Of a stretch of DNA of 64,000 bases, positions 35,601 to 42,716 are shown piece by piece (the stretch's first letter is position 1; each line of letters opens with the position of its first letter). The stretch is from Ophiura sarsii (taxonomy: Eukaryota; Echinodermata; Ophiuroidea; Amphilepidida; Ophiuridae), in NCBI GenBank assembly GCA_035610835.1, contig CM069455.1, positions 20,659,874 to 20,723,873 on the forward strand, written 5' to 3'. A model generated the notes under the pieces. That model had not been told where the DNA came from and made no database searches. It was given only the letters and a program-made list of their open reading frames with translations. A program made the translations under genes and the position numbers.

Positions 35601-37055
35601 AGGGCCGTATTCTGGTACTAAACACGATTTTAGCTTAAGACCGTGTTTAACTAAACGTGTGTCTAACTTAAACGTGAGTTTATCCTTTAAACGACGTGTT
35701 TAACAAAACACGATTTTAAACTCTGCAAATCTCATTCCCAGAGTGGTCCTGCGTTAATTGTATACAGGTATTTATTTCATTGTGGTCCTAATGGGTTACA
35801 ACAGATATCCACCGGATGCCTTAAATACACGGTCCTTTTAAAGACTACACAATCCGCACGTCAGCTTATACCGGCACGGTTGAGTGATCATTCAAGGCAT
35901 ACAGTTGGTGCGCGAATTTAGTTAAACACACATTAAACTACCCCTGTACCCATGTTTAAAGTTAGAAGCATTTCGGCGAGTTAGACGCGTGTTTAAGTAA
36001 AACAAATGTATGAGAATTGCATTTAGTTAAACGCTGTGTCTAAAGTCAAAGTTAGACGCGTATTTAGCTTAAAACCGTGTTTAACTACGTACGAGAATAC
36101 GGCCCATAGAGTTCATCTTACACATATTTGTCCTTACTGTTGTAAATTAACACTCAATCGTGACCTACGCTTGCTTCTTCGCAAATTTGTTGTTGTCGAC
36201 TGTGTCTTGTCGGCATTGAAGTTCTTATAACATTGGCATTGTGATGGAACACCATTCAATACATTGTATAGTTTATTTAACCCTAACACTCTTGAGTACT
36301 ATGAATTACTACGATGCGGTGTGCTGGTGTCACCCGGCTCGGCAGTTTTTCGATGAAATAATGGCCCATGAGTATATACAATGTACGGTTTCCCCCGTGG
36401 CCTAGCGGTAGATTGTCTGCCTCTGAACCAAGAGGTCCGGGGTTCGAGCCCGGGGTCCGGGGTTCGAGCCCCGGGGGAGTGGGGGCACTTTTTCCCCTCC
36501 CTATTTGGCCACACACAAAAAATCTTTGGAAAAGGTGCCTCCGGGGTTAGGGTTATGCTAGGCCTTCCTATTTGGTCTTATTTGTTGTCGTTGACTATCT
36601 TGTGGGCAAGTTCTTACAACATTGGCGTTGCAGGAATACAGCTCGATACATGGTACTCTCCATTTTGGAACACTTGTTACACAAATATATCAGATCATCT
36701 AACATCTCTGCTGCAGAATTCCCTTCAAGAACACCTTGAACAAGTCATCCATTCTCTTCACTCAAAACCATGGCCAATAGGGGACACTGCACTTTGATCA
36801 TGTTCTCCTTGTTCTGCTCTTACCTATGTGGTATTGCTTTACCTTGATATGCAATACGTTGAACATATCAAAAAATGAAAGGCAATTGAAAAGAAATTCT
36901 AATTTTCATGGGTTTTCATTTGCATAACAAACCACAATATCACAGCATTTATACCCACCTGTTAATCAATACTATTTTATTGTTTCTTTTTTTCAGATAA
37001 ATCATTAAGCCGACTTATGGACCCAGAACACTATGTGGCGATTGTTCTGACGTGA
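11760..37055 (+). CDS. DCAF15: DDB1- and CUL4-associated factor 15 (DCAF15), complete, 14 coding exons
   Basis: Substrate receptor of the CUL4-DDB1 ubiquitin ligase; binds DDB1/DDA1 and, in humans, is the target of aryl-sulfonamide degraders that recruit RBM39. Coding exons: 11760-11855, 15365-15492, 16148-16292, 16774-16880, 18137-18273, 21526-22890, 23500-23685, 24815-24906, 25346-25474, 26524-26657, 27547-27602, 29194-29251, 34296-34408, 36997-37055. All junctions are GT-AG and in phase (2805 bp, 934 residues). Family landmarks: [18 protein letters not shown] (exon 3), [15 protein letters not shown] (exon 4), [13 protein letters not shown] (start of exon 6), [12 protein letters not shown] (exon 9), [10 protein letters not shown] (exons 11-12) and [10 protein letters not shown] at the C-terminus. 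Roughly, residues 33-290 form the N-terminal half-domain, 290-725 a Ser/Thr/Gln-rich linker, 725-934 the C-terminal half-domain. The linker makes it about 330 residues longer than the human protein. UTRs and promoter were not resolved. Confidence 0.92.
12250..12664. repeat. G/T-rich minisatellite
   Basis: About 400 bp of GGGGAGG, GGTTTTGTGG and GGTGGGGATTGTGATGG phrases with strong strand asymmetry (almost no C on the plus strand). The long Pro/His/Thr-rich frames on the minus strand are products of this bias. The array continues beyond an inserted element at 13415-13430. Confidence 0.8.
12665..13414. mobile_element. hAT-like non-autonomous element with perfect 8-bp TSD
   Basis: Ends CAGGCTTCTCGTTA (left) and inverted TAACGAGAAGCCTG (right). 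Flanks are GGTGGTGG at 12657-12664 and again at 13415-13422, a perfect 8-bp duplication inside the G-rich minisatellite. The 750-bp interior has no transposase. Near its right end is a near-perfect palindrome ATTATGGGGTCCA/TGGACCCCATAAT. Confidence 0.85.
13548..13910. repeat. Two-copy tandem duplication, about 183 bp
   Basis: Copy 1 (about 13548-13730) and copy 2 (about 13731-13910) share AAAATGACTGAAATT.CATC, GGAAGCG.CT and TTGGATTAACTGTAAATAC in the same order. A short related fragment (GGCAAATTTGCCAG) follows. This lies in DCAF15 intron 1. Confidence 0.8.
13998..14273. repeat. Foldback element
   Basis: Left arm CGAGTGCTTG..GGAGCGCAGATGTCTTA.GTGCATTTTG (from 13998) is repeated inverted up to 14273, leaving about 180 bp between the arms. 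No ORF. Confidence 0.7.
14542..14785. mobile_element. Short hAT-like element, perfect 8-bp TSD
   Basis: Left end CAGTTGCATATCTAGGGGG and inverted right end CAGTAGCGTAGCCATGG belong to the CAGTGGCGTAGC-type termini. CTCACATG flanks both sides (14534-14541 and 14786-14793). Contains a long C tract at about 14570-14593. Confidence 0.8.
15933..16126. mobile_element. Short hAT-like element just upstream of DCAF15 exon 3
   Basis: Left end CAGGGGCCTAACCAGAGGGG; inverted right end CAGTAGCGTAACTAGGG. The flanks TATCTTTA and TATTTCTG match partly. The element ends 21 bases before exon 3, so it probably supplies the branch-point region of that intron. Confidence 0.6.
16560..16765 (-). mobile_element. 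LINE ORF2 C-terminal fragment, antisense in DCAF15 intron 3
   Basis: On the minus strand the sequence reads [19 protein letters not shown], the terminal Cys/His motif of LINE ORF2 proteins, then a stop and a short 3' tail with AATTCAATTCATTGAT. Only the very end of the element is present. Confidence 0.7.
16893..17327. repeat. Foldback/MITE with three copies of a 36-bp arm
   Basis: A 36-bp arm (16893-16928) is perfectly inverted at 16969-17004, with a 40-bp spacer, and nearly perfectly inverted again at 17292-17327. The first two make a strong hairpin starting 12 bases after the exon 4 donor of DCAF15. Confidence 0.85.
17609..18136. other. DCAF15 intron 4, nothing recognised
   Basis: Short open frames here have no family resemblance or splice signals that fit. 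Confidence 0.4.
18533..18656. repeat. Imperfect hairpin, about 60-bp arms
   Basis: The left arm around GGATGATTGGGACTACCTC pairs with the right arm containing GAGGTACTCACCAATCATCC, and the outer parts GGGAAGTGCGAACTA / TAGTTTGCACTTCTTCCC also pair. It is either a small MITE or an RNA hairpin; no other evidence of transcription than being intronic in DCAF15. Confidence 0.6.
18744..19112. repeat. Foldback element, about 370 bp
   Basis: TATAAAAGTATACATTTT at the left is inverted at the right (to 19112), and CCAAAAATGTTGATTTTTTTG near 18818 is mirrored by AAAAAAATCAACATTTTTGG near 19027. A related left end (AAAAGTATACATTTTTAGAAAGG) occurs near 1673. Confidence 0.75.
19932..20570 (+). mobile_element. 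TIR element with tRNA-like core, copy 1, split by a MITE
   Basis: Same family as 57236-57530 and 57711-58069. It begins GCAGTAATGGAAATACCTAC and ends near CCCCGGGTAGACGGTCATG. The tRNA-like part is largely lost in this copy. A Harbinger-like MITE (20000-20370) is inserted at CTATT/ATAATATTG. Confidence 0.65.
20000..20370. mobile_element. Harbinger-like MITE with TTA TSD
   Basis: Left GGCCTAAAAAAAGTTGGATT and inverted right end GGCAAAAAAAGAGATGTTGG; both run into TTGGATTGCCCTTTC. TTA on both sides (19997-19999 and 20371-20373). Empty sites in the two related host copies near 57.3 and 58.0 kb support the insertion. Confidence 0.8.
20955..21210 (+). repeat. tRNA-derived SINE, copy 1
   Basis: The core at 21053-21120 has an A-box-like GGCGCAGTTGGTAGAG and a B-box-like GGTTCAAACCCC. 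The anticodon stem does not pair well, so it is not a working tRNA. The upstream phrase GAAATAATGGCCC..TATA and the downstream TTGGAAAA..CCGGGTGGGTTAGGGTTA are shared with the copy at 36300-36560. Confidence 0.75.
21526..22890 (+). CDS. DCAF15: DCAF15 exon 6: conserved block plus expanded linker
   Basis: The first 80 or so residues carry the conserved CLHH..TVHTKYE..PPYPSF and [15 protein letters not shown] segments. The remaining roughly 370 residues are Ser/Thr/Gln/Asn/Asp-rich and look disordered. Near the end [28 protein letters not shown] forms a threefold imperfect repeat (about 22740-22860). The in-frame ATG at 21510 lies in the intron before the acceptor and is not a start. Confidence 0.9.
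23755..24010. repeat. Dispersed repeat with (AAT)n and A-rich tract
   Basis: (AATAAT)n at 23765-23785, an A tract near 23831-23847, then GGTGAGTCTTGAGCGAGCTC ... GGGAGCCGGTTCCAAAG, a phrase common to mid-copy repeats of marine invertebrates (recognition from general experience). No ORF. Confidence 0.4.
24194..24266 (+). pseudogene. Partial ghost copy of DCAF15 exon 7
   Basis: About 73 bp matching the 3' end of exon 7 (23612-23685), including its GTAAGT donor. It reads [20 protein letters not shown] against [20 protein letters not shown] in the real exon. It lacks four bases before the donor, so the phase at its end differs and inclusion would shift the frame. No acceptor is evident. Confidence 0.8.
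26035..26405. repeat. Dispersed repeat (relatives at 46455-46680 and 55484-55830)
   Basis: The minus strand matches 55484-55830: ATTTTCAACTTGA.GTTTTCTATT, ACATGAAAGGTCATCCTTAA, ATTGAGTAGTACACAAACT and GGTGGTTA.CCACC occur in the same order. It ends just before exon 10 of DCAF15. Probably a MITE with short TTTAAAGG-like ends. Confidence 0.65.
26749..26986. mobile_element. MITE with about 60-bp TIRs
   Basis: CCACTCCCTTAACACTT.TGGACCTGTGATTT.GACATTTC.CAGGTAAT.AATCATCTAA at the left is repeated inverted up to 26986 with few differences. Target-site duplication not clear because of the adjoining C tract. It sits 91 bases after DCAF15 exon 10. Confidence 0.8.
27547..27602 (+). CDS. DCAF15: DCAF15 exon 11 (56 bp), donor duplicated downstream
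   Basis: A 56-bp exon following TCTTTGACAG that converts the phase-2 end of exon 10 to the phase-1 start of exon 12. It encodes [19 protein letters not shown], matching the human segment before the last domain. Its last 10 bases and donor (CTCAAAACAG|GTACGT) are the first unit of the tandem repeat that follows. Confidence 0.85.
27593..27981 (+). repeat. 42-bp minisatellite, nine units, each with a splice-donor sequence
   Basis: Unit: CTCAAAACAG then GTATGTGTAATGATATGTGA then AGGGATGAAACC. The first unit (48 bp, GTACGT variant) contains the real end of DCAF15 exon 11; eight 42-bp units with GTATGT follow. Because 42 is a multiple of 3, both strands show long repetitive open frames, which are not genes. 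Confidence 0.95.
28075..28200 (+). mobile_element. LINE 3' tail
   Basis: A short 3' UTR-like segment ending GGGTCGTAAAGCCC then AAATAAATAAATAAAATAAA. This is the usual 3' end of a heavily truncated CR1/L2-type copy. Confidence 0.55.
28899..29080. mobile_element. Short MITE, about 180 bp
   Basis: CTATAGTCTATTT.T..CCATCACAAGA at the left is inverted at the right (29055-29080). The ends are compatible with a TA duplication. Located in DCAF15 intron 11. Confidence 0.65.
29619..30112 (-). mobile_element. TTTAAC-rich MITE, copy A (inverted, degenerate)
   Basis: Same family as 34921-35407, 35602-36105 and 37215-37714, but in the opposite orientation and with one weak end. It starts GGGTCGTATTCTTGTAC and is full of GTTTAAC/GTTTAAA phrases; the GTGTCTAACTTTAAACATGG block is shared with the other copies. 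Confidence 0.65.
30167..30240 (+). tRNA. tRNA-like sequence, probably a pseudogene or SINE head
   Basis: A 74-nt fold with acceptor GGTCTTG/CGAGATC, anticodon stem GTTGA/TCAAC, T arm CTGGG-TTTGATT-CCCGG, and TTTTT directly after the 3' end. Problems: position 33 is A, not U (loop CAAGCAA, formal anticodon AGC), the D stem has a mismatch, and there is one extra base between T stem and acceptor. So I infer a tRNA-derived relic. Confidence 0.4.
30711..31668. mobile_element. Mariner-like non-autonomous element, perfect TIR, TA TSD
   Basis: The first 29 bases (starting CGAGGGTCATTCAATAAGTT) are perfectly inverted at the right end and weaker pairing extends to about 39. TA flanks both sides (30709-30710 and 31669-31670). 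The terminus is of mariner type. The 958-bp interior has no transposase. In DCAF15 intron 12. Confidence 0.9.
31749..32628. mobile_element. Probable older TA-flanked element, about 880 bp
   Basis: Left end TA-CAGTGTGAGTCCGA and inverted right end TA-CAGGGTGAGTCAGA match over about 12 of 13 bases. The interior is unique and CpG-richer around 32130-32540; no transposase. Confidence 0.5.
32640..33900. other. DCAF15 intron 12, nothing recognised
   Basis: AT-rich sequence with no repeat boundary, exon or RNA gene that I can support. Confidence 0.4.
33914..34200. repeat. Three tandem units of about 97 bp
   Basis: Each unit has AAAACAAAT.GATTTAGTGGAAAAGCCGCCAGGTT.AA, AAGT.GTCAGTAAAT and AT.AGTGAGATAAAT with drift. 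The array ends about 95 bases before DCAF15 exon 13. Confidence 0.8.
34430..34742. mobile_element. Harbinger-like MITE (CTGTTCTA subfamily), degenerate
   Basis: CTGTTCTACGGGC near 34452 is mirrored by GCTTGTAGAACAGGG near 34708, with CGGTC..GG phrases just inside. G and C tracts occur at 34509-34526 and 34633-34651. The ends are eroded. It starts right after DCAF15 exon 13. Confidence 0.55.
34921..35407 (+). mobile_element. TTTAAC-rich MITE, copy B
   Basis: GGGCCGTATTCTCGTAC at the left is inverted at the right (GTACGAGAATACGGCCC); ATA flanks both sides. Subterminal regions are arrays of CGTGTTTAACTAAACGCGTG-like phrases, plausible transposase-binding sites. No ORF. Confidence 0.85.
35602..36105 (+). 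mobile_element. TTTAAC-rich MITE, copy C
   Basis: Near-identical to copy B in ends, subterminal arrays and flanks. It retains a central CTCATTCCCAGAGTGGTCC stretch that copy B lacks. Confidence 0.85.
36300..36560 (+). repeat. tRNA-derived SINE, copy 2, duplicated B box
   Basis: The core at 36391-36475 contains CCCCCGTGGCCTAGCGGTAG (A box). The anticodon stem CCTCT/AGAGG pairs. GGTCCGGGGTTCGAGCCC occurs twice in tandem, so the T-arm/B-box unit is doubled. Upstream GATGAAATAATGGCCC and downstream TTTGGAAAAGGTGCC..GGGGTTAGGGTTA match copy 1. Confidence 0.8.
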
Positions 37056-37214
37056 TCACAGAGGTGGGCTCTATGGACCTTGTTGTAGCATCATCCAAGC
37101 GACACAATTTGTTCCCATTGAAAAGCATGTCCAACAATTACGCAGAACTCTGTGGTGTTAAGTTAAACCACCATTGTTCGGAAAATTCATTTCTGTTATG
37201 TTACAGAATATATT

Positions 37215-37714
37215 GAGCCGTATTCTCGTACTATAAACACTGTTTTAGCTTAAAACTGCATCTAACTAAATGTGTGTTTTAAATGAAACAAGAGTTTATT
37301 TTAAACTCCGCAAATCTCGTCCCAGTGGTCGTGCATTTACTGTATATAGGTTTTCAATTTATTGCAGCCCAATGGGTTATAAAAATTATAATAGATATGG
37401 ACCAATTTCTTTAAATGCTCATGTATTTTTAAGACTACACAATCTGCACTCAGCTTGCACCAGACATGGTTGAGTAATCATTCAAGGCATACAATTGGTG
37501 CACGAGTTTAGTTAAACTAGGCATACAACTGGGTGCATGAGTTTACTTAAACTACCCCTATACCCATAATTAAAGTTAGACACTTTTCAGTGAGTTAGAC
37601 GCATGTTCAATTTAAACAAATTTTGAGAATTGCGTTTAGTTAAAGGAAGTGTTTAACGTCATAGTTAAATGTGTGTTTAGCTTAAAACCACGTTAACATA
37701 CGAGAATACAGCCC
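37215..37714 (+). mobile_element. TTTAAC-rich MITE, copy D, in or after the DCAF15 3' UTR
   Basis: GAGCCGTATTCTCGTACT at the left, CGAGAATACAGCCC at the right; interior order as in copies B and C. It starts 160 bases after the DCAF15 stop codon, so it may be transcribed as 3' UTR. Confidence 0.75.
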
Positions 37715-38039
37715 ACTATGTTTATAGATGGTACTCAAAAGGAAGACCTTTGCTAGTAGAGTGAAACTTACTGACAAACATAAATGCTTTTACCAACAAT
37801 ACTCCTTTTAACCCCCTGAGAACTACCGGCCCATTGGTTAAAAAGATGGATACATCATTTATTGCACCAATGAGAGACATTGTTAGAATGATTGTATCCC
37901 TGATAAAGATGGGAGTGAAACATTGTACAAGCTGCCTTTGAATTGGCTATTCATATGAGTACATCTTGTAATAAACCAATCAGAACCACTGTAAGATAGA
38001 CAGGTAGACCCCAGGGGGTTAACACTTTCCACACAGCTA

Positions 38040-38334
38040 CCGTATTATCCCTATTAAGCGCCCAGGGCTCTTAGCAAAGTCATTTTGAGTGGGCGCTTAT
38101 TACATTTTTTTGTAAGTTACATTTTTTAAAGTTGTTTATCCTGGAAACTGTAAAATTGTTTCCGAATTTTGATGCACATTTTTCAGACTTTCAGACGCTA
38201 CTTGCATGCTTTATTTTGAGCTGCAGTGGCTAAACAGATGGGCGCTTAATATTAAGTGTTATTTTTTAGTAGTCATTGGGAAAAAGAGGGGTGGGCTCTT
38301 ATAAGGAAATGGGCACTTAATAGGGATAATACGG
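38040..38334. mobile_element. TA-flanked MITE, 295 bp
   Basis: CCGTATTATCCCTATTAAG at the left is inverted at the right; TA flanks both sides. GCGCCCA phrases lie inside both ends. Related ends occur near 1581 and 3024. Confidence 0.8.
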
Positions 38335-38952
38335 TACATGTAGTTTTACCATTATTCAAAACAGATTTTTCAGAAACCTTTCCCAACCTTCAAAGTGTAT
38401 CTCAAGAATTACTGAACCAATGCTATGCATGTTTGTACATAGTTTAATGCATTTCTATGGTGATCCCAAATATTGTGATGAAATTCAATAATATTGACAT
38501 TTTTGAAACTTTTTTTGAAATTTTAGGGCTGTTGTCTGCAGACGGCTGCCGCGTGGAAAGTGTTAAATATTGACTTTCTATACTCCTTTTATACGTTTGG
38601 CCTATAATTATATATGGAAGTGTTTAGAGAATTTCTGAATTATTTAATACATCAGCTTTGTTATTTTATCATAATTCATACAAAAAGCAAATACTGTTGA
38701 CAGTATAGCGCTCAATAAACAATTTTGGTGACACTATTTGTTGAATAAATCCATTATGTTACTCACGTTTAGACGGTTTTGTTTTCAGTAATGACTTGAT
38801 CCACGCAAGATTTGTTCACATTCTCGTTCCTAGGAAGCTTAGGTGTTATCAGTGGATCGTAGACATGATTAAGAGAATAAATACCCAGACACACGTCACA
38901 GATGATTATTTTGGTCCCCTGCTGCCTGCGTATCCAACTGGATCTTCTTATC

Positions 38953-39082
38953 TGATATGGAAGGTTCATTATACTGATCCAGTGTAGGTACTCACATGTA
39001 CGTTTGGATACGACTGTATTCTTTGTCAACACTTCTGGTAGTGATGATCTTGGCGACTCACGACGCTTTTTGCATTCTTGGA
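38953..39082. repeat. Dispersed repeat, copy 2 of 533-670
   Basis: Shares ATATGGAAGGTTCATTATAC and the TTCTTTGTCAACACTT..GGTAGTGATGATCTTG block with the left-edge copy that the assembly gap interrupts, and so shows what probably continues into that gap. Confidence 0.65.
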
Positions 39083-39119
39083 TTGGCCAGTCGATTCATC
39101 TACTAGGGATTTTATGCCA

Positions 39120-39495
39120 GATAATAAAAGGCATATTATGCGATCTTTTCTTTGATTTTTTTTTTCGAAAGTAGGTTTTCTTGCAGATTTCCATTTCTGA
39201 TCATAAATCAAAACTATGTTCTAAGTTACAGAGCGATACAATTCCTAATTACTTCAAAATCATGGCTTAAAGAGTGAAATAAACTGTCATGCTAGCAGGA
39301 CAGTTTATTTTCATTCTAAACTCAGTCCTACACTGATTTTCAAGTAATTAGGAATTGTATCACCCTGTATATACTCAAAATATTTGTCTGATTTATGATC
39401 AGAAATGTAAATCTGCAAAAAAATCTGCTTTAAAGAAGAAGAAAAATCAAGGATAGAGGGCTTCCCCTGGAAAAGATCGCATCATAGGTCTTTAA
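39120..39495. mobile_element. Foldback element, copy 1
   Basis: Nested palindrome: AAAGGCATATTATGCGATCTTTT / AAAAGATCGCATCATAGGTCTTT at the ends, CTTGCAGATTT.CATTTCTGATCATAAATC mirrored inside, and AAACTGTC...GACAGTTTATTT at the centre. Confidence 0.85.
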
Positions 39496-40421
39496 GCGCT
39501 GTAAATATGAATTTGTAAATATGTTTTCAAAGATGAGCGATGATATTTGTGAATTATTCCAATTCTGGATAAAATACCAAAAACTGTGACAAGCATTATT
39601 AACGATTACTCTGAAATAATTGTGTATCATTCTTGCTGTTGATGTCATGTTGATTATTATATCATATTGCCAAATAATAATGAGGGTGGGGCTGTCATTT
39701 ACTTTGTGAATCAGTGAAAAACATCCCCAATAATTTAAGACATCCCCAATAATTTTGTGATACCTCCCCCTTCCCCCCATCTAACTCATTGAAACAGAAA
39801 TGTGAATATTATTTAGAAGTTTAAGCATTATTTTTAGCCTTTATCTGCAAAAGATTATGATGTTCTCGAAAATGTATGTGCAGAAAAATAATATTCCTCA
39901 AAATGTACGATGAATAAAAATCACTTTAAATATAGTTGTGGCCTTTTTAGGAGAAAATGACAGCCTCCAAAAATGAAAATGGTCTGAAAGTATGCTGTGA
40001 AAATCTAGGGCATATTTTGAAATGGAGAAGGTCCTTGCCACATTGTTTTAACTATTTGTGACGCGACCAAGCGAATGAGTCGCATATTGGGAATATTGAC
40101 TTTGAGTTACAGGTAAAAAGAAGTAACACATTCTTATGTTTTACTTTGTTTTCTCAGTTGGTAAATTGTTTGTAACTTATAGGGGCATTGAGAGATACGT
40201 ATGGGAGTGCGCCCTCAATTATCCTGGAAATCAGGTTTTTTTGCATCAAAGTAATACTTAGGCATATACTAACTACCATCTGAAACAGTTTACCAACATT
40301 CGCCGTTTATCATATAAAATTTCATGATTTTCTTAATTATCAATACGAAACTAGGTGCTGAATTCGGAAGTTATGCGATCGATTTACATGCATACTTTCG
40401 CGGCAAATCTCAACCCGGAAG

Positions 40422-40707
40422 CAGTGGCGTACCCAGAGGAGGGCCCAGTGGCCCCCTGAAATATCCCCGTCTGTACACACGAGCCTCCGTCGGTACATTT
40501 CTGATTTTGATCATGAGTCCATGTTATAGGCAAAACATCATAACACCCTCCCCCCACTTATCAAGATTTCAGCTGCTGACGGAGAAAAAATTGGGTAACT
40601 TTTACGATTTTTTGGAGTCTGTAAAAAAAAAATTGTCGGTACATATGCCTTTCGTCTGTACAACTATGTCATGGCCCCACAGTTTCCAAAAGCTGGGTAC
40701 ACCACTG
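40422..40707. mobile_element. Short hAT-like element, perfect 8-bp TSD
   Basis: CAGTGGCGTACCCAG at the left, inverted CAGTGGTGTACCCAG at the right; CCCGGAAG on both sides (40414-40421, 40708-40715). 286 bp, no transposase. The 144-codon frame across it is incidental. Confidence 0.85.
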
Positions 40708-40719
40708 CCCGGAAGTGCC

Positions 40720-41540
40720 GTTATTTGCTTATTTTGCATGAAGGCGATGTCGGAATAATATGACATTTTGGATTTGGGCTATGTTGATGATTATCTTTAC
40801 GTTATTTGCTCATTTAGTATATATCGATATATCTCTCAATGCCCCTTTAAAAACTAGAAGTTCGATTTTAGTGGGGGTTTGACCACACTTTTTTATCTGC
40901 TTTTTATGTGATGGACAAATATCAAAATTGAAAACTGCCGCGATGCAACTAATTTTGCTTGATCATGTCACATTTTTTTAGGAAGTCAATGTTGCATAGG
41001 ATAACAAGCAACAGACAACGGCGACGGAACATTTGCTGAAAATTGGCACTTGTCACCATCAGGTAACAGCAGCATGGGGTTCCGCGCTCCCTAAAGGGCC
41101 AAGAGAAAAGTGTGAATTTAGGTGAAGCCATTTCAGACCTCATAAATTTATACTGTCCTTTACATTTTTCAGGAATGTTTTCAGACATTCGGGAGCCCGT
41201 GAACATATTTCAAAATTAAGTGCTCTGTAAGAGCAATGCTTAGCCAATTTATCAAGCAAAATGTTCTTAGAGTTCTCATTTTAGTTTGTGTTTTTCACAA
41301 TTATGTTTCAAAATGTTAAAGGTTGTCATAAGTGGGGGAGCGATGGCTTACAGACCATGAGTTGAAGTTCAACTTTCGATCTCAACGAAAGACAAAGATA
41401 ACCTTTCTTCAGCAGATTTATGACCTTTTATTGAATAAATATCAGGTAGTTTTATCTTGCTTTGAGATCAAAAGTCATCATCAACACAGATGAACTTCTA
41501 GTAATAAGCTACACACCTTTCAGACCTGTCACCACATTGT
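40720..41540. other. Intergenic, nothing recognised
   Basis: No exon-like or repeat structure that I can delimit. Confidence 0.4.
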
Positions 41541-41544
41541 GAGC

Positions 41545-41890
41545 TTTAAAGGTATATTATGTGATCTTTTCCCGGGGACAAAAAAATTAGAAGCAGATTT
41601 TCTTGCAGATTTACATTTCTGATCATAAATCGTATATATGTTCCAAGGCGATGTGATTCTAATAATTACTATGGTTTTAGAGTGAAAATAAACTGTCAGG
41701 TTAACTGACAGTTTATTTTTTACTCTAAATTCACTCTAAAACCATGATTTTGAGGTAATAAGGAATCGTATCGCTCTGTAACTTGGAATGTATGTACGAT
41801 TTATGATCAGAAATGTAAATCTGCAAGAATATATTTATGATGATCAGAAATGTAAATCTGTAAGAAAACCTGCTTCCAATTTTTTTCCGA
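41545..41890. mobile_element. Foldback element, copy 2
   Basis: Same family as 39120-39495 (TATTATGTGATCTTTTCC at the left, central AAACTGTCAGGTTAACTGACAGTTT). The right end is truncated, and ATGATCAGAAATGTAAATCTG is duplicated there. Confidence 0.8.
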
Positions 41891-41894
41891 GTGT

Positions 41895-42530
41895 GCATAA
41901 GGAGATATGGTCCAATGAACATGCCAAATGTCAAAAAAAGCATTTTGCAACTTCAATTTGATTTTTGACAGGGAAAACATTGAGGAATAATTAGTTTGAC
42001 ATATATGTTACATATAATTTTAAAGCTGGTTCCTTGATCATTAAGAATTGGAACAAACCTGAAAATAAATTTGTCCTACTTAACTCTCATTAGGCCAACA
42101 AAAAAAAGAGTTGTGTTGCCCTCAGCGACTGACCCTAAAATCGTAAAAACTAGGGTCGCATTTTTTTTTTTAGATTTAAATTTGATTAAAAGTGTCTAAA
42201 TGTTACTATTTCTTATTGGAAATGAATAAATAAGCCTAAATAAATGTTTTTTAGACTATTGTCACACTAAAAAAATTAGTTAAATTGACATATGGGCATA
42301 TACCAATTTTGTCTTGACATAAACCATATATTTTTCAGCCAAAAAAAAAAAAAAAAATTGAAAAAAAAAAATTGAAAACAGATTTTGAAAAAAAAGAAAA
42401 AGATTTCCGACCGACCGACCCGAATTTAAATTTTTGGCACTTGAGGGCAACACAACATTTATTTTTTTTGGCCTTATGTGATGACAGGTCTCATATATTT
42501 AAGAATAATTTTCAAGGAATGAGGGGAATT
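41895..42530. repeat. Dispersed repeat (relative at 61045-61270), split by a MITE
   Basis: CTTCAATTTGATTTTTGA.GGGAAAA.CATTGA, TTAGAACAAACCTGAAAATAAA-like and AACTTAACTCTCATT...TGTGATGACAGGTCTCATAT are shared with 61045-61270, which lacks the MITE. Confidence 0.75.
42093..42473. mobile_element. Harbinger-like MITE with TTA TSD
   Basis: GGCCAACAAAAAAAAGAGTT at the left; inverted GGCCAAAAAAAATAAATGTT at the right; both lead into GTGTTGCCCTCA. CCGACCGACCC lies near the right end. TTA at 42090-42092 and 42474-42476. The paralogue near 61.2 kb shows the empty site. Confidence 0.85.
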
Positions 42531-42716
42531 GAAGGGTTGCCTATGAGTAAGCTATCACAAATTAGCATAGTTGTAATTCTTCAATTTTGTCCCCATTTTG
42601 AGAAAAATGAACTAAAAGCAAATGTTTTACATGAAATCTGACCATACTGAGATTCAAACTTTCAGACTTAGAACTCATACCACAGAAGTCTTTGCACTAG
42701 ACTTATTTGTGATAGC

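Larger units (their letters stand above)
34900..36660 (+). repeat. Local segmental duplication, two full copies and one partial
   Basis: Unit of about 680 bp: TTGTTCAAACCTATA, then a MITE (34921-35407 and 35602-36105), then GAGTTCATCTTACACATATTT and AATACATTGTATAGT.T.TTTAA. A third partial unit at about 36580-36660 (CTATCTTGTGGGCAAGTTCTTA) follows a SINE. The MITE was therefore copied with its flanks. Confidence 0.75.

Noticed and set aside
40324..40758. 144-codon plus-strand frame
   Set aside because: It spans a short hAT-like element with clear 8-bp duplication and has no family resemblance.
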